This document shows, piece after piece, positions 35,447 to 43,780 of a stretch of 64,000 nucleotides of DNA. Within the stretch, counting starts at the first letter, position 1. Each line of letters begins with the position of its first letter. The translations under genes were made by a program, and so were the position numbers. Below the pieces are notes generated by a model. The model was not told the origin of the DNA. It made no database searches and saw only the letters and a program-made list of their open reading frames with translations. This DNA comes from Mucilaginibacter lacusdianchii (GTDB lineage: Bacteria; Bacteroidota; Bacteroidia; Sphingobacteriales; Sphingobacteriaceae): the NCBI RefSeq assembly GCF_009770985.1, contig NZ_WSRW01000003.1:357275-421274 (forward strand), read 5' to 3'.

Positions 35447-35512
35447 ACAACTATTTTATTAATCTACCTGACATAGCATGTTACTGCTCTGTGTAGGACA
35501 ACTATTTTATTA
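35447..35512 (+). repeat. 15-bp direct repeat before the helicase-like gene
   Basis: ACAACTATTTTATTA occurs at 35447-35461 and 35498-35512; the second copy runs into the ATG of the next gene. It may be a duplicated regulator or ribosome-loading site. Significance uncertain. Confidence 0.5.
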
Positions 35513-37335
35513 TGAAATCAAAAACAATTTCAATAAGCAAAGATCAAAAGATTAGTCACCTTAAATTCTTCAAAATGTTTGGCATAATTGCCAACGCTAT
35601 CTATAACAAGACCATTCCAGGCTGTGGGTTTACCCGCTTCGCCATCGAATTCTTCTTACATCATCTAATCTGTATTCTACCGAATGTTCCAGTGATAGAG
35701 GGTAAAGTTCGCAAGCACAATGAAAAACACCCTGATGATAAAATATTAGGTGTCTACAAGGGTATTGATGTTGAGGACATTAAAACCTATTTAAGATCAG
35801 ATGTACAATACAAGAAAATCTTAACCACACCAGAAGGATTTCTTTATAAAGTGCTATTGGCATTTGACGATTTAACCGTAATGAGAAGTTTATTCTTTTT
35901 ATTGTTTGATGAAAGTGAGCGCATTGTTACCGATGTGTCTTATCGCGGCGATATCGCGGCACCTATCGACGAGTTTTTTAAGTTTAACAACAAGGCTTTA
36001 GTTTCTGCTACAACACTACCGTTCACAGATGAACGGTTCAAAGACTTTGAACACTACGTAATTGAACCCGACTATGACTATAGCCAACCATTAACATTGA
36101 TTACAACAAACAATGTAGCAGCATCGGTCAGAAATCACTTAAATAACTTAGACAGTGAGCATGTTTGCATATTTATTAATTCAACCAATGGTATCAAAGC
36201 AATTGCTGAGAATATTGGCCTTGAAGCGGAAAGCAAAGCCTTTTGTGCAGAAGAAAGTGTAGCCTCTCTTGCTATCAAGAAATACAAGCATGCCAGTAGT
36301 CGCTTTAATACAAAAGACATGGTTAGATACAACTTTTTTACAAGCCGTTACTTTAGTGCTGTAGATATAGAACTTGATTACAAACCCGATATAGTCCTCG
36401 TGACAGATGTGATTTTTGCAGATCACAGCATATTAGACCCACATACCGAAGTCATACAAATAGCAGGTAGGTTTAGGAACGGAATAAACAGTATAACTCA
36501 TATTACAAACTTTGACTCTAAGTTACAAGCTAAGAGTGAATCAGAAGCATTAAGTTTCTTGCATGGAAGATTTGAAGCATACGAAGACTTTGTTCAAGCT
36601 CATGCAATAGCAATCAATCCGGGCAGCAAGTTTGAATTTGAAATAGCTATAAAAAACTCGAAAGCTAATGCATTTTATACTGACGGCAAACTTAATCAGT
36701 TCATGATAGACAATTATCTTTATGAAGAGCGGGTTAAGGGCTATTACCAAAATGCCGAGCAGTTGAAAGCAGCTTACGCAGAGGTTAGTAAACATTTTGT
36801 AATTACTCATAAGCCTGAGAATTATAATATTGGTGATAGCGACTTGCGAATGTTATCCAGCAGGCAGACACTTAAAGAGAAATACAAAGTAGTTGCAGAA
36901 CTTTTAGACAAGAATACGTCAAGAAACGACCACTTCGTGTTTGGCAAAGAGGATTTTGTTAACAAGATAGCGGCTAAATACCCGAAAATTACACAAGCTT
37001 TTCATATAATCGGCTTAACGGGGCTTGAAGCAACTGGCTACATCATGAGCGCAATAGAAGACGCTGTAAAAGAAGCTAAAGAGCGTAAGGAGATCGAACG
37101 GTTAGCACCATATGTTTATGCGTTCACAAGTGAATTTGGAACTTTTGAAGAAACCTACTTATTAACGCAATTCACTTTATTATACAGCAACAACGGTATT
37201 GTAAGGAAGCCTCATGCAGCAGATATAATGAAATATTATGTTGTGTATAGAAGCTCAAGGCACGGTATTAAGGTTTACAAAACACAATTGAAACGTTTTT
37301 CTCATATCGACGCTTTTCAATCCAGCGGATCTTAA
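35512..37335 (+). CDS. Superfamily 2-like helicase with degenerate Walker A
   Basis: 607 aa. The motif order fits a DEAD/DEAH-like helicase: motif I region TIPGCGFTRFAIE (34-46), Ia LPNVPVIEGK, II FDESE (132-136), III SATT (165-168), V TSRYFSAVDIE (277-287), VI QIAGRFRNG (316-324). The Walker A lysine is absent (GCGFT instead of GxGKT). The C-terminal ~270 aa are helical and unassigned. It may support element replication or be a remodelled, possibly ATP-binding-weak member. A strong terminator follows. Confidence 0.75.
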   Translation: MKSKTISISKDQKISHLKFFKMFGIIANAIYNKTIPGCGFTRFAIEFFLHHLICILPNVPVIEGKVRKHNEKHPDDKILGVYKGIDVEDIKTYLRSDVQYKKILTTPEGFLYKVLLAFDDLTVMRSLFFLLFDESERIVTDVSYRGDIAAPIDEFFKFNNKALVSATTLPFTDERFKDFEHYVIEPDYDYSQPLTLITTNNVAASVRNHLNNLDSEHVCIFINSTNGIKAIAENIGLEAESKAFCAEESVASLAIKKYKHASSRFNTKDMVRYNFFTSRYFSAVDIELDYKPDIVLVTDVIFADHSILDPHTEVIQIAGRFRNGINSITHITNFDSKLQAKSESEALSFLHGRFEAYEDFVQAHAIAINPGSKFEFEIAIKNSKANAFYTDGKLNQFMIDNYLYEERVKGYYQNAEQLKAAYAEVSKHFVITHKPENYNIGDSDLRMLSSRQTLKEKYKVVAELLDKNTSRNDHFVFGKEDFVNKIAAKYPKITQAFHIIGLTGLEATGYIMSAIEDAVKEAKERKEIERLAPYVYAFTSEFGTFEETYLLTQFTLLYSNNGIVRKPHAADIMKYYVVYRSSRHGIKVYKTQLKRFSHIDAFQSSGS

Positions 37336-37452
37336 TATTTAGCTTTTATAGAGGTAAGTAATTCTTTGGATTGACTGTCCTTCAATTAATCTATCAATCC
37401 TTAATTAATTAATTAATTGCTTTTATAGAGGGTATAGAAATCGTGGATTGTT

Positions 37453-37486
37453 AAGAAGGCTGCCAATGTGCAGCCTTCTTTGTTTC
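37453..37486 (+). terminator. Strong terminator after the helicase-like gene
   Basis: An 11-bp perfect stem AAGAAGGCTGC/GCAGCCTTCTT (37453-37463, 37470-37480), a 6-nt loop and a T-rich tail. Confidence 0.85.
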
Positions 37487-37881
37487 TATAATAATTATAT
37501 TTTATATGTCAACCATCGCAACCTTATACGTTAACCACTTCCAAACACCCCTATACCCAATTTGGCTCCCTCCGGCCTTCAATTCTAAGCCTCGGCTTCT
37601 ATTAGCAGTTAAATCTGTTATTTTTCGGTCCATCTCTGGAAAAAATCTTTTGAGAGGTTTAACCACGCCTCCAGGTCTGAAATTACCGCCCTGCGTTGAT
37701 TACGGGAAAAGCGAAAAATATCTAAGGTGAGTGCACTCCGTGCGCTTTGCTTTCTTGAAAAAGCTGATCCTACAGCAAGCAATCACTTTTGCTCAATACC
37801 TTCCATGACTAGTGCCTCAAGCACTTTCGTCCGCTAAACATTGCCTGCCACAATCCTCATTTCACCTTTAAAAGTAAACCT
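37487..37881. other. Pyrimidine-rich intergenic region
   Basis: About 395 bp rich in C and T on the plus strand. A 74-codon frame at 37506-37730 has no coding character and is not called. No clear RNA fold or promoter is seen. The right edge carries TTTAAAAGTAAAC (37867-37879) directly before the next ATG. Confidence 0.4.
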
Positions 37882-38388
37882 ATGGAATTCACCGACAAAT
37901 CAAAGTCTAACTCTTATTCCTATGACTTATCCAAGCATCCACCTAAGCTCAGACGCTATTCTAAACGCTGGCGGGTGGCAAGACTTAAATGGAACCAAAA
38001 CTCCGTTCATCAAGCTAACCTGTCTACCGAAAGGCAATACAAGGATATCTTAATCAAGATCAAGAAGTGCTATATCCCGGAAGGTACACTATACTTTGAA
38101 AAGGATTACCGTAATGATAATTCAGAGAATGCTTTCAGTATGCACCGGTTCTATACCAACAACTTCTCCATTGAGCTGGATTGTGATTTCCTTTATTACT
38201 ATATCGTGCTTTATGACTTTGATAACTGTCCTTACGAGCAGGAATTGCAACAACTTATTGATGCTTACTTCATAGAACTGAAAACAGAAAGGTGTCATCA
38301 CAAGCCATCCCTAAATGCTTACTTTGATGTCATCAGAAACTACCAATCGCAAGAATACTTCTTTTATCACAGAGCCGAGGCGAAGTAG
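37882..38388 (+). CDS. Hypothetical element protein
   Basis: 168 aa, no signal peptide. The N-terminus is basic (KHPPKLRRYSKRWRVARLKW); the rest is aromatic and acidic (DCDFLYYYIVLYDFDNC). No family recognised. It is preceded directly by TTTAAAAGTAAACCT and followed by a terminator, so it is probably monocistronic. It shares the same upstream motif with the next gene, suggesting common control. Confidence 0.65.
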   Translation: MEFTDKSKSNSYSYDLSKHPPKLRRYSKRWRVARLKWNQNSVHQANLSTERQYKDILIKIKKCYIPEGTLYFEKDYRNDNSENAFSMHRFYTNNFSIELDCDFLYYYIVLYDFDNCPYEQELQQLIDAYFIELKTERCHHKPSLNAYFDVIRNYQSQEYFFYHRAEAK

Positions 38389-38422
38389 CCACATTACATC
38401 ACTAAACTTATTCATTCACCCG

Positions 38423-38454
38423 AAAGCCTGATTCATCCAAGAGTCAGGCTTTTA
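38423..38454 (+). terminator. Rho-independent terminator
   Basis: A 9-bp perfect stem AAAGCCTGA/TCAGGCTTT (38423-38431, 38444-38452) running into a T-rich tract. Confidence 0.8.
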
Positions 38455-38470
38455 TTTTAAAAGTAAACCC

Positions 38471-38980
38471 ATGAACCATCAACCATCATCAACACTCACA
38501 AAGGAAGAAGTCTTAGCTTATAACAAGACTGTTCGGCAAACCTATTTTCAAATCCTTAAGCAAGCCAAAGCTATGCTGGCTGCTATTGAAGAGGAACCAT
38601 TACGTTTTACCCTGATAAGGGAAGACAAGCAACCCGTCACGCAAGGTTCTATTATACATGAGATCGTAAGCCCATTGCTTTATTTACGTTTAGAATGCTA
38701 TGCAGAAAACAAGCTCGGCATCCATTACGGCTTTGAGCTGTCACCAACTTTCGGTCAGTATTACCATTTGACCAATACATTTGTCCGCATACTTTATAAG
38801 TTATCGATGGCTAATGCTACACCTGTTAATATTGAGGATAGTATCAGAACAGACTATGTTCTTAATGATTGTTCTGCCTTATATGAGCATATTGAAGAAA
38901 GAGGCTGTAAGCATCATACTTTCATGCTGATACCTTATAAGGCTAAGCCAGTCAAAAGAAAGTTGAGGAAGGTAGCTTAA
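38471..38980 (+). CDS. Hypothetical element protein
   Basis: 169 aa, soluble, with a helical N-terminus (FQILKQAKAMLAAIEEEP) and a basic C-terminus (KPVKRKLRKVA). No family recognised. Directly preceded by TTTAAAAGTAAACCC. It converges on the Xre regulator with a 10-bp-stem hairpin between them. Confidence 0.65.
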   Translation: MNHQPSSTLTKEEVLAYNKTVRQTYFQILKQAKAMLAAIEEEPLRFTLIREDKQPVTQGSIIHEIVSPLLYLRLECYAENKLGIHYGFELSPTFGQYYHLTNTFVRILYKLSMANATPVNIEDSIRTDYVLNDCSALYEHIEERGCKHHTFMLIPYKAKPVKRKLRKVA

Positions 38981-38985
38981 CTTAT

Positions 38986-39011
38986 AAATAGGAGTCTACG
39001 TACTCCTATTT
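38986..39011. terminator. Hairpin between convergent genes
   Basis: A perfect 10-bp inverted repeat AAATAGGAGT/ACTCCTATTT (38986-38995, 39002-39011) that overlaps the last codons of the Xre gene. It lacks a long T-run, so termination is probable but not certain. Confidence 0.55.
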
Positions 39012-39248
39012 AAATGGCTCATCAGGCATGAAATCTTTGATAGAGCAGTTAAAGATTATCGCCAATTTATTCAAGTGATTAAGGTTATACTTTGTGGGCG
39101 AGTTTGAACTTTCTGCTTGGCCAATAAAGCCGTTCGATACATCTAACCGTAAGGCAAGTTCAGATTGTGATAGTTTTGCTTGCTCACGCTTCTCCTTGAC
39201 CTTTCTGATTACATAAGCTTCAATATCCGTTTTTAGGTTAGCTGCCAT
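39006..39248 (-). CDS. Xre-family HTH regulator
   Basis: 80 aa. A compact helix-turn-helix of the Cro/CI type: REQAKLSQSELALRLDVSNGFIGQAESS followed by YNLNHLNKLAIIFNCSIKDF. A likely repressor of element genes. It is divergent from the small membrane protein gene at 39394, with an inverted repeat and a promoter-like box between them. Confidence 0.88.
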   Translation of the reverse strand: MAANLKTDIEAYVIRKVKEKREQAKLSQSELALRLDVSNGFIGQAESSNSPTKYNLNHLNKLAIIFNCSIKDFMPDEPFK

Positions 39249-39282
39249 CAGCTACGAAAGAATTAAAACAATGCACAATATT

Positions 39283-39302
39283 TACTTAGCAATAACTAAG
39301 TA
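39283..39302. promoter_or_regulatory. Putative Xre operator
   Basis: A perfect inverted repeat TACTTAG-CAATAA-CTAAGTA, 35 bp upstream of the Xre start. It lies just left of a -7-like TAGCTTTG at 39309-39316, so bound repressor would cover the -33/spacer region of the rightward promoter. Confidence 0.55.
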
Positions 39303-39308
39303 TTTTCA

Positions 39309-39316
39309 TAGCTTTG
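39309..39316 (+). promoter_or_regulatory. -7 element of the rightward promoter
   Basis: TAGCTTTG matches TAnnTTTG. The -33 position holds TTAG rather than TTTG, so it may be weak. It would start transcription of the genes from 39394. Confidence 0.4.
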
Positions 39317-39393
39317 TACAAGCAACTAGTCCACTGCTTGATGATTAATCCACCGTAAGAAAGGACTGCTTCGGTACTTCAACCCTTTACCCA

Positions 39394-39579
39394 ATGTCCG
39401 ATACTACTAGAGGATGGTTAGCTTTCGCTATCCTTACTGTTGCTTTTTACGCTATTGTTTCGTTTACCCAACTGACCATTGACTTTACTGACTGGTCAGT
39501 TACTGCACGCACTGTATTAATTGCAGGTACAGTTGCCATAGGCATATTCGTCATGTGGCTCACAGACCCACCAACATAA
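39394..39579 (+). CDS. Small two-helix membrane protein
   Basis: 61 aa with two hydrophobic segments (WLAFAILTVAFYAIVSF and VLIAGTVAIGIFVMWL) separated by a short acidic loop. Function unknown. Divergent from the Xre gene and likely under its control. A small membrane protein beside a repressor recalls immunity or toxin modules, without direct evidence. Confidence 0.6.
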   Translation: MSDTTRGWLAFAILTVAFYAIVSFTQLTIDFTDWSVTARTVLIAGTVAIGIFVMWLTDPPT

Positions 39580-39681
39580 AACTAGCGCATCCTACATTCT
39601 TTAAAAGTCAACCATTGCAAGCAATTGCATTCAACATGCATTTAACAACAATCCCTAATATATCACAACAAGATCAACACA

Positions 39682-40494
39682 ATGAAAAAGATCATTATCC
39701 TTGCCTTATCCGTAACTACATTATTCGCCTCATGCTCAAAAAGCAGCAATGAACCAGAAACTACGCAGCCAACCCTCTTACTCAAGCGGATCACGGAAAC
39801 AACAGACGGTACACCAGTAGTCAACATAGAGTTGACTTATAATGGTAAACAGCTTACCAAAGCCAGCTACGAAAAGAATGCGAATGGCAGCTTTGCTATA
39901 GAGCATAACTTCACTTATAACAGTTATGGCCAGCTTACCGGCATGAACGTTACCTCAACCATTCCGCAGCCAACTTATAAGAAAGCAGACATTACTTATA
40001 ACGGGAATGACCTGGCTCAGGTTAGCTTCACCCGTTATGACAACACTTTAACCAAAGTATCTTACACTTATAATAATGGTAAGCTGGCAACAGAGAAAAT
40101 GGAGAATACAGGCAGTACCATCAATAGTCAATATACTTATGATGCAAGCGGACACAATACAAAGCAAACTTATAGCAGTATATCAGGCGGACAAACCTTA
40201 AACGGCACTTATGAGTTCAGCACGTTCGATGATAAGAAAAGTTTGATCTCAGCATTGCCTAGCTGGATATACTTCAAAGCTTACAGCTACGATATGCAAG
40301 GTTTGGGAGATGCGTTTGGTACGAACAATGCACTCACTGGTAAACTTACAGCTACAGGCGGCACTTATCCAACTAATGAAACCTATACTTACAGCTACAC
40401 CTATAACAGCTATGGCTATCCGGCTACAATGACAAGAAAGGACAATACAGGTTCTATACAGTCATTCAGCTATGATTACATTGAAGTGAAATAG
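39682..40494 (+). CDS. Lipoprotein with YD/RHS-like short repeats
   Basis: 270 aa with a type II signal peptide and lipobox LFASC (C18). The mature part has recurring Y-x-Y-N-x-x-G-x-L units (LTYNGKQLTKASYEK, TYNSYGQLTG, TYNGNDLAQVSF, SYTYNNGKLATEK), typical of Bacteroidota RHS/YD-repeat-like lipoproteins that form extended beta sheets. Probably surface or periplasm-facing. Role in the element unknown. Confidence 0.82.
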   Translation: MKKIIILALSVTTLFASCSKSSNEPETTQPTLLLKRITETTDGTPVVNIELTYNGKQLTKASYEKNANGSFAIEHNFTYNSYGQLTGMNVTSTIPQPTYKKADITYNGNDLAQVSFTRYDNTLTKVSYTYNNGKLATEKMENTGSTINSQYTYDASGHNTKQTYSSISGGQTLNGTYEFSTFDDKKSLISALPSWIYFKAYSYDMQGLGDAFGTNNALTGKLTATGGTYPTNETYTYSYTYNSYGYPATMTRKDNTGSIQSFSYDYIEVK

Positions 40495-40538
40495 CAATTT
40501 CGACCACATTCTTTAAAAGTCAACTATGTTGAATACAG

Positions 40539-40565
40539 AGCTTACCTGTTTGGGTAGGCTTTTTT
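40539..40565 (+). terminator. Rho-independent terminator
   Basis: A stem AGCTTACC/GGTAGGCT with one G-T wobble, then a T-run; 44 bp after the lipoprotein stop codon. Confidence 0.65.
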
Positions 40566-40583
40566 ATATTATCTTTAACAGTC

Positions 40584-40940
40584 ATGGAATCAAATAACGT
40601 ACAGCAAACATTAACTTTTGAAAAAGAACATACCGGAAGATGGTATGTGGTATTACCTGAGTGGACAGGAGGCAAGGCGGCATTGGAAATGGTAGAAGGT
40701 GCAGATACGATGCTGGATATCATGGCACAAGGTGAAAAGGAAGTAACACTTACAGTAAGTGAACAACCTTTTGAAGATGCCAATAAACTGATTTTAACGG
40801 AAGACTTATCCAATAGTATAGGTGGCGGTATGTACCTTTTAAAAGATTATCAGGGTGGTGAAATTAACCATAAGATGTGGTTATGCGAGGTGATCACTTA
40901 TGTGTTTAAGAAATTGCCACCAGTAGTTTATTTCAAATAA
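40584..40940 (+). CDS. Hypothetical element protein
   Basis: 118 aa, soluble and beta-rich, with TGRWYVVLPEWTGGKAALEMVEGAD, VTLTVSEQPF and GGMYLLKDYQGGEINHKMWLCEV. The pattern resembles a small uncharacterised family widespread in Bacteroidota, but I cannot name it safely. It is a single transcription unit with terminators on both sides. Confidence 0.7.
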   Translation: MESNNVQQTLTFEKEHTGRWYVVLPEWTGGKAALEMVEGADTMLDIMAQGEKEVTLTVSEQPFEDANKLILTEDLSNSIGGGMYLLKDYQGGEINHKMWLCEVITYVFKKLPPVVYFK

Positions 40941-40949
40941 AGCTATTAT

Positions 40950-40976
40950 AAGGAGCTTGGTAAACAAGCTCTTTTA
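40950..40976 (+). terminator. Rho-independent terminator
   Basis: A stem AAGGAGCTTG with CAAGCTCTTT (one mismatch), a short loop and a T-rich tail, just after the preceding stop codon. Confidence 0.65.
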
Positions 40977-41216
40977 CTTTTATATGAGTATATACAAAAG
41001 TTGTATTGGTGGTATAACAAGTTTTAAATAGTCACTGCAAAAACATTGTATCAGCAATATAACAATGTGAGCTTACACCAGTGCCAGAACGGTCAAAACC
41101 ATAGTATTCCCTTTCTCACAGGAGTTGCTTATGGGTAGGTATACTATTTTGACTTCATTGTGTTTGTGTTGGAAAGATTTGTACTTAAGTAAAAGCATAT
41201 GTAGATTTAAGCCTTA

Positions 41217-41717
41217 GTGACAATTCGAGCAAAGCAAATCCCACTTATAGTTGTAGCGGTAGTGTTATTATGTATTAATTACGTTACTGTGAAAAGGTTG
41301 CTTATAGGCAGAAGTGAGCTAACTAAGGTCACCGGAACCATTGATAAGCAATATAGGTTCTATACGGAAGGAAGAAGTTCATCTGTATCCATCGTAATAA
41401 GCTTAAGTGACCATCGTCGTGAATTTGCCATACAAGACACAAAGGAACGTGCATTTAAGTATTTGTCAACGCACGATGTGCAGGGCAGTGAAGCAACTAT
41501 CCTTTATGATGAAGACGGGTTTACTGGTTACAGTGATAGGATATTTCACATTTACGAACTGTATATCGGTAAGCAGCAGTTAATGACACTAGATGAAGCT
41601 AAACACCCTAATATAGTAGGACTCGAAATATTATCAGTGTTTGAAGTCGTTGCCATTGGAGGCGCATATCTGGCTGAAAGAAGTAAACGCAAAAAGTTTA
41701 GTATACAAAGTAGTTGA
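41217..41717 (+). CDS. Hypothetical membrane protein
   Basis: 166 aa from a GTG start. One N-terminal helix (IPLIVVAVVLLCINYV), a beta-rich extracytoplasmic domain and a second helix near the C-terminus (LEILSVFEVVAIGGAYLA). The arrangement resembles DUF3592-type proteins, without certainty. The non-ATG start makes the exact N-terminus less sure. Confidence 0.6.
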   Translation: MTIRAKQIPLIVVAVVLLCINYVTVKRLLIGRSELTKVTGTIDKQYRFYTEGRSSSVSIVISLSDHRREFAIQDTKERAFKYLSTHDVQGSEATILYDEDGFTGYSDRIFHIYELYIGKQQLMTLDEAKHPNIVGLEILSVFEVVAIGGAYLAERSKRKKFSIQSS

Positions 41718-42482
41718 ATACTCTTACCTAAGCCTTCACTTGCCTTACCCGCTGATGGGTTGCCTAAGACGGGATAAGACAAGCTCTGCTTATGTCGCTC
41801 GGTCCAGGGCCAACCGCACCACCCACGAGGAAGATAGGTATTACGCAACACCTAAGCTTCTCAAAAGCAACCGCCAGATGTCGTTACGTTCAACAAGCTT
41901 TTCAAGCACGTTTCACTGCACTGCTCCTGCGCTCAATGCCACACATTTTTATTTCAACCCCCTTACTCTAATACCACCCGCAATAAAAATGTGCAGTTAT
42001 TCTTTGCCCTGGCTACGCAATCTGTCACTTGCTTTGAGTGTAAGCAAAGGTGCTGCCCCATGAAACCTTTCTTTGTCTCTGCTTGCATTACGCTAACGCT
42101 ACATTACAACCAAAGTCAATCGGTTTCCTCAATTTTACTCACCTACGCATCGGAGAAGACTTCTAAACTGTCATGGGATTTGATAACACTTCTGCACATG
42201 CCCTATGTTCAAATCCAACGCCAGTATCTTGTGAAGCATACTTTGTAGCCGCACTACGTGCTATTCCTACAAAGATCTTCTCCTCAGTTCGTAGGTCGGT
42301 TCGCTGCTTTGCTTATTGATCAATTAACTAAATATTCTAAAGTTTGAAGCTTTGTTCTATATGATATTTTACCATCACTAAACCTGTTGTTTGGTCTCCA
42401 GGTGGCTTGTGAGAGGATAATTATTTTGTTGGCATTATAAACATACAGTATATTTACTGTAAATATCCTTATCACATATTAC
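41718..42482. other. Long non-coding-looking region
   Basis: About 765 bp. Open frames exist (41641-42063, 41991-42248), but they are rich in Ser/Thr/Pro/Cys, lack family resemblance and overlap a real gene, so they are not called. The plus strand is pyrimidine-rich, like the stretches at 37.5 and 47.2 kb. It may be remnants of lost genes or an untranslated leader. A palindrome lies at its right edge. Confidence 0.4.
42445..42460. promoter_or_regulatory. Palindrome overlapping a putative promoter
   Basis: ACAGTA-TATT-TACTGT, perfect, 23 bp before the next ATG. It overlaps TATATTTA, which is one base from the TAnnTTTG -7 consensus, with TTTG 20 bp upstream. A repressor operator is plausible. 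Confidence 0.45.
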
Positions 42483-43466
42483 ATGCAGCCCAATGTTTTT
42501 GTCAGAAATGCGTTTTTTATAATAATAGGCACAACAATCCTTATAGTTAAGTCGGATGTGATTGAAGCTTTATACGGTTTTAAAAATCCACAATCCGCAT
42601 TAATTGTAAGTTTAAGTTTAACGCTCAGTTCGGTTATCTTCCTTTTATTTGGTATCTCAAGGTTCCTTTTTTTTTATCTACAAGGCAACTTTAATAAGCC
42701 AATTCCAAAACAAACTGAGATAAATATTTTCTCTAGGTTAGAAAAGATAGACGAAGCTGTAGCAAAACTTGCGCAAGAAACTCGATTAGATGAAGATGCT
42801 CGAAAACACTTAAATGAAAAAATTGAAGAATTAAGTACAGAAGAGTTTCTGAAGTCTGTTGAAGGCAAATATGAAGAAAGGCTATTCGAAAAGGCTAAGC
42901 TGGATTATATCTTTACAGAGTTAAAAGCAATCAATGAGAGGTTTTCAACGGAAGTAAAAAGAATACATAGAATCAGCAATATTAATCTTGTACTTGGTTT
43001 TTGTACAACAGTTATTGCAATAACATTTTTAGCGATATCTCTTTTAACAACAGACGATGCTACAAAACAAATATTTGATCTCTTAAGCGTAGACACAGAT
43101 AAAGAAAAGGATGTACAAACCCTTTTGCCTTTATTTCTTATCAAATTTTTGCCTAGATTATCGGTTAGTATCTTCATAGAGCTTTTCTCCTTTTTCTTTT
43201 TGAGAATGTATAAAAAAAATATTGACGATATTAAGTACCTGAATAACGAACGAACAAATGTTGAGTTAAAGCTTCTATCGCTTATTACCTCGTTAGTTAG
43301 TGAAGGTTCTCCCTCGCTTGATGTAATTCTAAAAGAACTAAGTAAAACTGAAAGAAACTTTATTTTAAAGAAAGATGAGAGTACAGTTGAAATTTTAAAA
43401 GAAAGAAATGAAAGCAGCTTTTATAAAGACAGTTTAGAACAAATCACTAAAATTCTGAAAAAATAA
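42483..43466 (+). CDS. Four-helix membrane protein with internal coiled coil
   Basis: 327 aa. Two N-terminal hydrophobic segments (residues ~10-28 and ~38-66), a charged cytoplasmic helical region (~75-160, coiled-coil-like), two more membrane segments (~170-190 and ~215-240) and a basic helical C-terminus. No family recognised. It precedes the NACHT gene on the same strand with a 314-bp gap, so a functional link (for example a membrane effector) is only a hypothesis. Confidence 0.7.
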   Translation: MQPNVFVRNAFFIIIGTTILIVKSDVIEALYGFKNPQSALIVSLSLTLSSVIFLLFGISRFLFFYLQGNFNKPIPKQTEINIFSRLEKIDEAVAKLAQETRLDEDARKHLNEKIEELSTEEFLKSVEGKYEERLFEKAKLDYIFTELKAINERFSTEVKRIHRISNINLVLGFCTTVIAITFLAISLLTTDDATKQIFDLLSVDTDKEKDVQTLLPLFLIKFLPRLSVSIFIELFSFFFLRMYKKNIDDIKYLNNERTNVELKLLSLITSLVSEGSPSLDVILKELSKTERNFILKKDESTVEILKERNESSFYKDSLEQITKILKK

Positions 43467-43780
43467 CTTTTTTTACAGAATAAGGTTAAGGATGCACATA
43501 AAAATGCTAGCCCTTCATGAAAACTTTAAATTGTTTCTTTTTAAGGCTCTAGTTGCAATCATACACAAGATACGCCCTTCATAGTCACCTTGCAACTCTC
43601 TATAGGGAGCCGTTGCTTTTCATCAAACTTAAGTTCATATGTTTAGCATTTTATTTGCCAGCTGATTGATTTTTCACAGACTAAAGTTTCTTTATATTTT
43701 GCTTGAATATATAATACAAACTAACTATTTCTACCAGATTAAATTAATTAGTAGCCTTCTACGGCCAACAAATACCATCA
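43467..43780. other. Intergenic region upstream of the NACHT gene
   Basis: 314 bp, no ORF. It presumably holds the NACHT promoter: TATATTTTGC near 43694 approximates a -7 box, but with wrong spacing. No hairpin terminator is evident after the upstream gene. Confidence 0.4.

Noticed and set aside
37398..37420. TTAATTAATTAATTAATT tract
   Set aside because: Low-complexity AT repeat in an intergenic region; no evident function.
37506..37730. 74-codon plus-strand frame in the element
   Set aside because: Pro/Leu-rich translation without domain resemblance, in a pyrimidine-rich non-coding stretch.
39006..39579. Toxin-antitoxin reading of the Xre and small membrane genes
   Set aside because: Genes are divergent rather than co-transcribed, and the membrane protein has two helices with no known toxin pattern.
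41641..42248. Two plus-strand frames after the 41217-41717 gene
   Set aside because: They overlap a better gene or each other, Ser/Thr/Cys-rich translations, no start context or family match.
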